The notes beneath the pieces were generated by a model, which saw only the letters and a list, made by a program, of their open reading frames with translations, made no database searches and had not been told where the DNA came from. 64,000 nucleotides of DNA. It comes from Tetragonia tetragonoides. Its lineage: Eukaryota > Streptophyta > Magnoliopsida > Caryophyllales > Aizoaceae. Location: positions 39,927,501 to 39,991,500 of the forward strand of contig CM076140.1 in the NCBI GenBank assembly GCA_038025085.1, written 5' to 3'. The position numbers and the translations under genes were made by a program. Shown one piece after another: positions 56,060-64,000 of the stretch; position 1 is the first letter of the stretch; each line of letters opens with the position of its first letter.

Positions 56060-57406
56060 TTAATACTTCTTCCCTTTAGAAGGCTTCGTTGAAGAGTTCT
56101 TCTTTGAAGGACCCTGGCTTGAGGAAGACCTGTGATCGCTTCCTTGAGCTTGGGGCTTGCCTCTTTTCAGTACATGATAGCCTCCCATTTGAGGCCCTTC
56201 CTTCCTTTTCTTGCTTCCTGTTTTTGAGTCATACTTAGGCTTTAGTTGGTCCCACTCCTCATGATGAAGGGCTCGTCTCGCTTCTCCATCACTGCAGGAA
56301 AGCCAGTTCAGGTAGGTCTCAGAAACTTGGGTTGAGGCAATCACCCGATGTACAGTCCAGCGGTCCCGGCTACGCCAATACTTTCCCTACTCCGCAGCAA
56401 ACTCAGTGGTCAAAGCTACGATAGTTGGTCTCGTAGTCTCCTGACGAGGGATGACCTGCTTCAATCCGTATTGCCTCATGACCCTAGAGGGGAAGAAGAA
56501 AGTAGTCCTGTACAGTCCCAGTATGGTAGTATGAGGGATCAAATTATCACAGGCCACTAAGGAAGTCAAGCTCCACCAAGACACATGCCAACGGATAACA
56601 GGTCTCGTATGGAAAAAGGCATCCCATTCAGCAAGGGACTTTTCAGAATATAGCCTTTTCCTAACCAAGAAGCTAGCGGTGGTATAGGTTTTCTTTGACC
56701 AAACCCGAGGAACACGAGCTATCATATTATCCGGCGACTCTATTAACCTTAGATGCTCACATAACCAAATTTGAAGTAGCAGGGGGCTGCCAGAAAAAGC
56801 TTCGTGAGGAGAGATTTTCAACCTGTCAAGCCCAGTAATAGTTTCCCCTACAACCAGATGCAAGGGAGAATGCCCTTCAACCATTTGATTAACCACTCGC
56901 AGCAACGAGGCTCTACCCAAGTTAGGAGATTCTGCGTTAGCAAACAATAGATGGTTTAACAGGCAAAGTACAAAAGCCTGTCGGCGACAACGCCTGAATA
57001 TGCATCCTTTTCAGAATAAATAGCGAACTTTTCGCAAGAGTTGAACTAAGTCCACATCGACACCAAGAACCATGCTTTTGGCTTCTGCAGATAACAAACC
57101 CAAGGATTTCCTTTACTGATCCCTAAGACCATCTCTCAAGTAAGGCACAGCTGGGGGAAGAACATCCGGCATATTAGTGATCGCAGCAAATTCTTCAACT
57201 AAAGGGCATAATTCAGAGTTACCAAAACGGAAAACATGCAGGTCAGGGTTCCAATAATTCAGAGCAGTCCGAAGAAGGGCCCACAATATTTTGGTTGATC
57301 TTAAAGTCTGCAAGGTAGAGACGTGAAACAGGGCCAATTCAAGTTTATCTTCTACGGTCAGCTTTTTGCACCAGGCATCGAACAGATTTTCAAAGGATTT
57401 CACCAT
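56060..57406 (-). pseudogene. DUF7745-type gene carried antisense by the inner element (intron-less here)
   Basis: ATG at 57406 opens MVKSFENLFDAWCKKLTVED, followed by LNYWNPDLHVFRFGNSELCP. The frame shifts near 57113. An in-frame TGA lies near 57010 (after VRYLF). Then come FVLCLLNHLLFANAE, HLVVGETITGLDRLK, GSPLLLQIWLCEHL, HTTILGLYRTTFFFPSRVM and MRQYGLKQVIPRQ. A TAG at 56389-56387 precedes a conserved tail (QVSETYLNWL) and a Lys/Ser-rich end (SSSSQGPSKKNSSTKPSKGKKY, trimmed) at 56060. It is the counterpart of 45999-47549 but clearly diverged. Where the outer copy has an intron (after LLLQ), this one reads straight through. The role of the domain is unknown. Confidence 0.7.
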
Positions 57407-57475
57407 GGTAGAAGTTTAGGAAAATTTGAGAAAGCTAAGGTCTGAAAAGTGATACAACATCAAGTATCCCTTAAA

Positions 57476-57598
57476 TCCTATTTATAGCCAAAAACGGGGG
57501 CCTAAGAAGTCAGAAATCCACAAAAAAGCCCAAACCAGAGCCGCTAGCGGCCCCAGCCTGCAGCCCAGCGCCACTAGCGGCCTAGAAGCGGGCCCGGT
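57476..57598 (-). promoter_or_regulatory. Promoter of the inner DUF7745 gene: TATA box plus CCGCTAGCGG cluster
   Basis: Minus strand GGCTATAAATAGG at 57488-57476 is a strong TATA box about 70 bp upstream of ATG 57406. Farther upstream (57538-57598) are gccgctagcggccc and ccactagcggccta, the palindromic GC motif also seen in the LTRs. Confidence 0.7.
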
Positions 57599-57886
57599 CC
57601 GAATTTTCCTCTCGCTCCAGCTCGCCCCATTGATCCGGTCTACCCGATTTTAGCCCAGTTTTGATACCAGCGCTGAAATACAAAGCCCGAGACTCTCTTA
57701 GTTTTATCTTTTTCAATTTTTTTTTTATTTTTTTAGGGGCTATAATATGTGTAATTTTTGCTTTTTCTTACAATTTTTACCTTTTTCTTTATTTTATCCC
57801 TAAATTGACTTTTTCCTACTGCATAACACATTGCATACTTAGATATCAGACGGGCATAATCGAGTCGTCATATCATATCATACATT
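57599..57886. other. Intergenic DNA between inner DUF7745 promoter and PMD 3' end
   Basis: T-rich, no gene seen. The two cargo genes lie head to tail on the minus strand. Confidence 0.5.
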
Positions 57887-60695
57887 TCATGAAAATGCAT
57901 AAAAACAGGAGTTCGAAATCTCAAGGTCAATGTCTACAAGGAAATCCAACACTGCTAAACCAGAGTCGTTACTGTCAGCCTCATCATCAATAGACGACCC
58001 CTGACCATAGTTCCCAGTCGAATAATGGAGAGAAGAGCTATAAATGGGTCTGTTGTTGTCAGGCCTCATGTCCCGCCTATCATACGCCGGTGAGCACATA
58101 GGGGTACCTGCCGAAAACCCCGCGGCAAAGAAGCTCTCTGTGGCCTGACTGGCGAAATCCATAGCCACATCTTGATGCGAAGGACCAGCATACGGCACAT
58201 CCCATCCAGGGGCGTTCGCCCAACCTCCAGTCGATGGCGTAACAACAGGCCTGCAACCAAGAGAAGGCTGGAAACCCGCGGGAGAAAACATCTCAGGAAT
58301 ATACGGTATAGAAGGTCCGGGCGCCTCATCAACAAGAGGCTTGGTCACAACTACGGGAGGAGAACGAGCAACAGACTGTCTGCTCGCCGAAGAAGCCCTT
58401 GCAGCAGAAGAGTGTCGAGGTCCCACCGAAGACGAAGACTGGGACATCTGCAGATAATCAAGGTTGAGATGTTAAGTTAAGCACTTCACTTAGCTAAACA
58501 AAATATAAAAGTCTACTTACATCAACGGTCTTGGACCGAGAACTCTTCCCCTTGCCCATCACTCGACCATAGCCTTTCTTCAGCAGATGAATGAGCTTGA
58601 AAATCTGAGAGGGCTGCTCCCGGTTCAACTACAAAAAAAAAAAAGAGAGCCACAAAATAGAGTCAGCACTCAAAAGCCAACACAAACACAAGAAGGGATA
58701 AAAAAGGAGCTTACCCCCGTACAACCGTCAGGCAAGGGCAAGCCCTCCACATCCTCTCCGTCAGTCATGTGAAGAGGGAACTCCTCTACTATGCGTCCCC
58801 CGCTCTCCCCAATGTACCTCACCTCATTGGCCGGTAAGGTCACGCTTGGGGGCTGACCCCGAGGAACTCTAGAATGAGACCTCCTAGGGCCCTGAGGAGC
58901 TAGACGATCAGCCTGCGAGACACAAGAAGTCATTATATCACACATACAACTAAAAAGAGCAGATAAGTTTCTTACCTCAGAAGTAAGGTCCGGCATCAAA
59001 TAGTCCAAGCAGTAAGACAGGTACACGGCCGTGCGGTCCAAACCAACAACATCCGGCATAAGAAACTCCGTGGCCGCCATACAATGGATCACGACTCCCA
59101 AGTCCCGCACGCTCAGGCCACGCAGATAGAACATGGTCAAAGGAGGATCCTTCGGAACCAGGTGACTACCGAGGGAGGGATAGACCAGCCGAGTCAAGTG
59201 GTCCCCCAAGTACCATACAAAGCCAAATGGCCCCTCAAAGACCACTCGTAGAAAAGACACTCTAAAGGACTCCAGGGTAATATGGGGTGGAACCCCAGGA
59301 ATACCATCAAAAGCGGACCATGACACTTGCAGGTTACCAGTTCAAAAATTCATTCACACCAAATGAACCCAAAAAAATGCACAAGTCAACAACAACATAC
59401 CATAGATGCGGCATGGCTCTCGAAGATGGCCCAAAAATGCTCCAGAGTGGTAATCGAGTGATTATCCCTACCAATCCACCGTGAACCTAATGCGAACATC
59501 CTCAAACCAGGACGGTGAGGACCAAAAGCCGGAAAGTACTCAAAGAACAATAGCTGCCATACAAGCAAACAAAAAGGATGATTTCCACATTCAAAAGCAT
59601 AGGCAAAAAAAAAAAAAGAATAAGTATGATAGCCTACCTCTAGTATCCTCCATGGGCCCGAGATAGATGTCCTCTCACTCGTGTCCTTAGGCCTACAAGC
59701 CCGACGACACCATCTCACCAAGAAAGCATAAGCAGAAGCACGAAGTTGTACTCATGGACCTTGGTCAAATCCTCTAAACATGTCAAGAAACCGACTTGAC
59801 ATACGCTCTTCTTCTGAGCAAAGATGGTAGACCCCAGTAAGCAGGCCAGGAAAATACGGGCCCTCTGCTCCTCAGTAAGCCCTTGCTCCGCCAAAGCCGC
59901 CCACAATCGCGCCAAAGAAACCCGATCCTTATCAAAGTGGGCAGACACGGGCCCTTAAAGCTCGAGCAAACTGCCACTCTGTCGCCAGTAGCTTGCGTTG
60001 TACTGAATACGACGCCCTCTAAAGGATAGCCCCGTCAACACAACAAACTGATAAGGGGTGGGGAACATCTCTCCTACAGGTGTGTGGAAAGTATTCGTGG
60101 AATCCCAAAACCTCTCCAATAACCCCCTGTCAATAATCCTAGAATTCCCCGAGTGACAAGCAGGGATAACAGTCAGGAATTGGTCAAGACCTGAGCCCAA
60201 TACCAAGTTTCTAGCCCCCACTGAAAAGGTCTCCAGCATCATAGCCCAATGGGAGGTGGCCCCATGAGCCTGAAACAAAATTCCAACACCCTAGCCAACA
60301 ACAAATTTTCCTCAACACCCCATATACTACAGATACAGCTAAAATAATTCTACACAAATTATATACAGCTGACCACAAATCCAGTACAAGTCCTAATTTG
60401 TTCGTGTGCCGAAGCACTAACAGTTCCAATTTTCAGTTCAAATATACTGAACAGAAATAAAAAGAAGAAAGTCAGAAAACATACCAGCTCCAAGTTAGAC
60501 AGATGACTTTGCCTATCCAGTAATCGAACACTCAGTCGGGCGCCAGTCCAGCCGCATGAAAGAATCCTGGTACAACCGAGCTCCATCCGCGTGACTGGTC
60601 GGAGGTGCACTAGTAGAAGGTAGCCCAGTGCGGAAAAGGCTCCGGTCATACTCCTTCTCACTCATAGGACGTTTTCCCTTATCCGCGGGAGCCAT
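57887..60695 (-). pseudogene. Plant mobile domain (PMD, MAIL1/MAIN-type) gene carried antisense by the inner element
   Basis: A spliced minus-strand gene. ATG at 60695 opens MAPADKGKRPMSEKEYDRS. Exon 1 ends near 60485 (GTATG donor). Exon 2 from 60270 (after TTTCAG) has VIPACHSGNSRIIDRGLLER, WDSTNTFHTPVGEMF and PTPYQFVVLTGLSFRGRRI (PMD core); a TAA at 59957-59955 is followed in frame by SAHFDKDRVSLARLWAALAE and YNFVL. Further blocks: RTSISGPWRILE (about 59670), YFPAFGPHRPGLRMFALGSR (about 59540), GPFGFVWYLGDHLTRLVYPS (about 59240), NEVRYIGESGGRIVEEFPLH, and a last exon of 187 codons from 58447 to 57887, rich in Ser/Pro/Gly. The layout mirrors the outer PMD gene. The in-frame TAA and an uncertain exon 1 frame leave its coding state open. 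Confidence 0.75.
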
Positions 60696-61377
60696 GGGAA
60701 TACAATGAAGCTTTCACTCTCTACAAGTGGGAAATTAAAAGTTTCAGATTCGCAAAGAACAGGAACCCATTCAAGAATGCAACTCAAAATTCAGGAACTA
60801 GGCGGAAAAATAAGCATGTTCAAGACAAAAACAAAGAATTCGGTCAAGAATCGACTTACCTCAAGCAAAGTGGAGCACTCAACAATGGAGGAAGCTCAAA
60901 AATTTGCTCTCGACAAAGAAGCTCGGTGAGAAAGAAGAATGCACGCGAAAAAAAAGGAAGCGCCAAAGCGCTTTTTACTCGGCTCAAGCCCAGAGCTGCT
61001 AGCGGCCTTCATCAAAGGCCCAGCGCCGCTGGCGCTGGCCTGTGCCGCTAGGGGCCCTGTAAAACTTGCACACTCGGGGCCCTCTACTGTCCTACAGCCC
61101 CTTTTTCCAGTCCAAAGTTTGTTACTTCAGTTCATTTGCAACAAATATCAGTACCAAGCGCGCGAGAGCAAAGCACTCTGGCCCACAAATTCAAATTCGA
61201 GAGTTGGCCTATTTTACAGTACCAACTATTTTCAGGTAAAACTAACCCGTTTATTTTTGAAGGTCCTAGATACTGAAACTCGGATCTACACTGCGACAAC
61301 TCTTACCGCTCAAACTGCCAAATTATTTTTAAAGCCCAGAAAATCTACTGCCTTACCAAACAGCTCAATATTACAAA
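60696..61377 (-). other. Promoter/leader region of the inner PMD gene
   Basis: On the minus strand a GC cluster (61060-60985: gcgccgctggcgctgg, gctgctagcggcc) is followed by a leader with a good splice donor, GAGGTAAGTCG at about 60863-60853, suggesting a 5' UTR intron. I see no convincing TATA box. Confidence 0.5.
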
Positions 61378-61680
61378 CTTGGGATCAGTCAATGATCGCT
61401 TAAGCTATTGCGATTTAACTGTCCTCCTACGAAACTACAAACTTTGGAGTCAGTCAATGGTCGCTAAGCTATTGCGGTTAAACTATCCCTCTGCCAGGTT
61501 ACTAATTTGGGGTCAGTCAATGATCGTTTAAGCTATTGCGGTTAAACTGTCCGTCTGCGAGGTTACCTATTTTTGTGTCAGTCAATGATTGCTTAAACTG
61601 TTGCAGTTATACAGTCCATTATTTTTTTATATGTTTCAGGCAATAATTGCTTAAGCTATTGCATTTAAACTGTTCATATG
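61378..61680. repeat. Tandem array of about five 64-66 bp monomers before the 3' LTR
   Basis: Units share gtcagtcaatgatcgcttaa followed by gctattgcggttaaactgtcc; starts near 61378, 61442, 61506, 61570 and 61636, with the last two degenerate. It holds the same place, between PMD promoter and polypurine tract, as the unrelated hairpin array at 41013-41590 in the outer element. Confidence 0.88.
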
Positions 61681-62087
61681 TTCTGACCATTTTACAGCCA
61701 TTAGTTTTAATCGCGTTGTCTCGTTGACTTTTTCGTTTCTCGTACAAGGACGAAGTCTCGACACCCGCCGAGCGGTGTTTAGTCACTGTTTGTTGAAGCA
61801 CTCCACGTTGATCATTCTCATAGTATTACTAACTTTTTCATTCACTCTGAATACAGGACCCCATTAGACGTTTAGACCATCTACGAGCGGTGTTCTATCC
61901 TGCTACCATAACCTTTATTTTCTCTTGTGTTCACAGAGATGAAATCTTAGCACGCTACGAGCATGTCCCAACTCAGGTTTGTCTTCATATGCATACATAC
62001 TGTACACTCTCACACACCGTGTGCACATCAGCATCCTGCATGTCGCCTTCGGAATACTTTGATCTTCGCTTTTCTTCAAGCTCGATC
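61681..62087. other. 3' untranslated region of the inner element
   Basis: Non-coding. A short repeat pair (cgacacccgccgagcggtgt at 61758 and tctacgagcggtgttct at 61880) is the only structure seen. Confidence 0.5.
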
Positions 62088-62101
62088 AAAGTAGGGGCTT
62101 C
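62088..62101 (+). other. Polypurine tract of the inner element
   Basis: AAAGTAGGGGCTTC directly before TGTAGACGC, identical to the outer element's tract. Confidence 0.85.
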
Positions 62102-63386
62102 TGTAGACGCTAAAAAAGCACCTTCAGATTTCTCTGCAAAAGCCCGATGATGAAAGGAGTAATTTATAAACTTGAACGCTATTTTTGCTTTAATAGTTAA
62201 GATAAGGTCTCAGGTTTTTCCTCCAAACACTCCTTCATTCCACTTCATTCAAAACCCCCGTTCAAGAGCTTTCCAACGTCACGTCTCATGCCACTTTCTG
62301 ACTTCCGGTCGCCAAGTTGCAATTTAGGGGTAGAACCGTCTTGTACTGTTCAGGGGTAAAACGGTCTTTTCGCATTTTTCGGAATATTTAAATTCCTCCG
62401 AAAAATAAAAATGGACTGGATGTCGTCATTATGACGACATCCAGCTGACAGCCGTCAGCGGCCCTGGCCAGCGCCGCTAGCGGCGCTGACCAAATTCGCA
62501 GGGCCGGTAGCGGCCCTGACCAGAGCAGCTAGAGGCGCTGACGTGGCTTCTGGCTTGACTTTTTTTTCAAGCCCAATTCGATTCTCAGCTCATTTTCAGT
62601 CGTCCAGCCCTACTTCTCTACGCCTATAAATACGACCCTCCTCCCTTAGTTCAAAGCACACTGCCTACTGTTGACAACCTCTATTCTCACGAGTATTAAC
62701 AATGAGCTTCCCCCTCTTTCTTCTAAATTTTGAGATCTTGCCTTTTACTCTTTTTATCAATTATAGCCTACAGTTCAGGTACCAATTTCTGTTTATTTTC
62801 CAGTAGTCATAATGTAGATATCTAGCCAGAATAACGTTTTTATTGCTTCCTAAATATTGTCTGTATAATCGTTGTGCTGCCCAACTTGTCATTCGAATGC
62901 ATGTCTAAATAAGGGTTAAAAATAAATGTTGTGATGCTTGTGATAAACCAATTAATAGTCTAAGTCTAGGTTGTTAATCCGGTTTTGTGTGGGAGTTATG
63001 TCTTTAAATTATTAAGCAAACTTGAGTTAGTAGAGGCCGTCATAAAACGGGCGAGTTGGGTGCCTAACACCTTCCCACCTCGTACCTTCGCCTTCGAACC
63101 TATTACTCTTGGGTACTCATATGTTCTATATGAGCGGGAGTCTTTCTAAAAACACGATCAGTTCACTTATCGCGCTATTGGGTTGTCCCTTCGGATTGTC
63201 CCTTCGGTTTGTCCCTTCGATAAAACACCGATAGCAGATTTGTGACCTCTTTCATGGTTTTTATTCAATTCAAGTTTTTATAAAAGCTTTTCTAACTCGA
63301 CGGTTCCTTGAACTTATCTAAACCCTTAGCTTACAAATTTTCTATAAGGACGCACTCCGTGGCCGTAGAAATCCCGAGTCCTTACA
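62102..63386 (+). repeat. 3' LTR of the inner Tat element
   Basis: 1285 bp, TGTAGACGC...CCTTACA; partner of 48910-50157. It has an expanded GC cluster (62447-62545: gcgccgctagcggcgctgac, then gccggtagcggccc and cagctagaggcgc) and a TATA box ctataaata at 62628-62636. A block of about 25 bases after 'accaatttctg' present in the 5' LTR is missing here. Confidence 0.93.
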
Positions 63387-64000
63387 ATTCGATGCAGTCC
63401 TTTTCCATCGTAGTCCAATAGTATCCTTGCGTTAGGATCTTCTTGACCAAGGTTAGTCCATTCATATGGGGACCACATACGCCACTATGTATGTCGCTCA
63501 TGACTTTGATGGCCTCACGTTCCTTTAAGCATAGAAGACTTAGCCCTTGTGGTGTCTTTTTATAATATTTTCCTTGTGTATGTATGTATTGTGCGGCTAG
63601 TCTTCTTAAAGCTCTTTGTGCCCTAGGTGTAGATTGTGGAGGGTAATCGCCTTCGGCGAGTAGATTGAGAATGTCAGTAAACCATTCCTCTTCTTCCTCC
63701 TCATTTGCGCGTACTTCAAGTGCAATACAAAAGGCGAGCTCAGTTTTCCTTTGAATGTGAATGGTCATGGAGATTATATCATCTGGAATATTTATCATGG
63801 AAGCCCTTTTTGCTAAGGCATCCGCGAACTGGTTGTCATCTCTAGGAAGGTATGTAAAACGGACGTGAGTGAAATATTTAGTTATCTTTTCAAGATATTC
63901 CTGGTAAGGTGCCAGAGATTTGCTTTTCACTTTCCACTTTTTGGAGACTTGGTTTATGATGAGAGTTGAATCTCCATATACCTTTAGATCCTTAATTTGC
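63387..64000 (-). pseudogene. Second RNase H and integrase start of the outer Tat element
   Basis: An open minus-strand frame enters from beyond 64000: VYGDSTLIINQV-like sequence, KVKSKSLAPYQEYLEKI, TYLPRDDNQFADALAKRASM (end of the archaeal-type RNase H), an acidic linker (EEEEEEWF), then integrase zinc-finger start DIHSGVCGPHMNG and YYWTTMEKDCIE up to the ATTCG duplication. The frame continues exactly in phase at 48909 once the inner element and one ATTCG copy are removed. This part is intact. Confidence 0.9.

Larger units (their letters stand above)
48910..63386 (+). mobile_element. Inner Tat-lineage Ty3/gypsy retrotransposon, complete structure, defective pol
   Basis: 14,477 bp on the plus strand: 5' LTR 48910-50157, primer-binding site 50159-50176, long A-rich leader, shortened gag (51189-52226), truncated RT, RNase H, second RNase H (53374-54660), integrase (54570-55744), antisense DUF7745 (57406-56060), antisense PMD (60695-57887), tandem array (61378-61680), polypurine tract (62088-62101), 3' LTR 62102-63386, target duplication ATTCG. 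Protease and most of the RT palm are absent, so it moved with enzymes supplied in trans or decayed after insertion. It sits in the outer element's integrase gene. Confidence 0.92.
39237..64000 (-). mobile_element. Outer Tat-lineage Ty3/gypsy retrotransposon, partial (5' end beyond window)
   Basis: Minus-strand element interrupted by the inner element (48910-63386). In its own direction: second RNase H (64000-63387 region), integrase (63387 joined to 48909, to 47988), conserved post-integrase segment (47870-47790), antisense DUF7745 gene (45999-47549), antisense PMD gene (42205-45259), tandem array (41013-41590), polypurine tract (40831-40845) and LTR (39437-40830). Two RNase H-type domains and the pol sequence are typical of the Tat/Ogre/Retand lineage. 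About 10.3 kb is visible without the insertion. The first part of pol and the 5' LTR lie outside. Confidence 0.88.

Overview
This is nuclear plant DNA, almost certainly from a eudicot. The evidence is spliced plant gene fragments, AT-rich introns, a plant L1-type LINE, a tRNA-derived SINE, MITEs, a chromovirus and Tat-lineage Ty3/gypsy elements. The species cannot be fixed from the sequence; Caryophyllales is only a guess. I see no host gene that is clearly intact. The window is a gene graveyard on the left and a nest of giant retrotransposons on the right.

Left part (1-28.7 kb): a module made of an F-box/DUF295 (KIB1-4, SKIP23-like) gene convergent with the 3' end of a condensin-II subunit D3 gene occurs three times. 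Copy 1 is at 1-2.5 kb, copy 2 (inverted) at 3.1-11.8 kb and copy 3 at 21.7-25.2 kb. Copies 2 and 3 form an inverted repeat with arms of about 3.5 kb. Every copy is broken. Copy 2 is split by a 5.1-kb LINE (4824-9954) with an 18-bp target duplication. The spacer between the arms holds a Ty3/gypsy chromovirus (12229-17691), a Tourist-like MITE (17969-18237), a hAT-like MITE (18327-19038) and a probable Copia solo LTR (19439-20089). More condensin-D3 exons, frameshifted and with stops, follow at 26.3-28.7 kb.

Middle part (28.7-39.2 kb): mostly unrecognised non-coding DNA, a complete SINE with 17-bp target duplications (33423-33618), and the decayed remains of an RNA polymerase III largest-subunit gene (NRPC1, minus strand, 34945-37320).

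Right part (39.2-64.0 kb): two related Tat-lineage (Ogre/Retand-like, two RNase H domains) Ty3/gypsy elements, one nested in the other. The outer element lies on the minus strand. Its 3' LTR is at 39437-40830, its integrase at 47988-48909, and its RNase H and the start of integrase at 63387-64000, running off the window. The inner element (48910-63386, plus strand, target duplication ATTCG) sits inside the outer integrase gene. Both carry the same unusual cargo between integrase and the 3' LTR, in antisense to pol: a DUF7745-type gene and, next to the 3' LTR, an intron-containing plant mobile domain (PMD) gene. Each cargo gene has its own promoter region with a GC-rich inverted-repeat cluster of the CCGCTAGCGG/CCGCTT type, the same kind of cluster that sits upstream of the LTR TATA boxes. 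A tandem array lies next to the 3' LTR in both elements. The shared cassette, shared order, shared promoter motif and antisense placement (which lets introns survive retrotransposition) are the most interesting system here.
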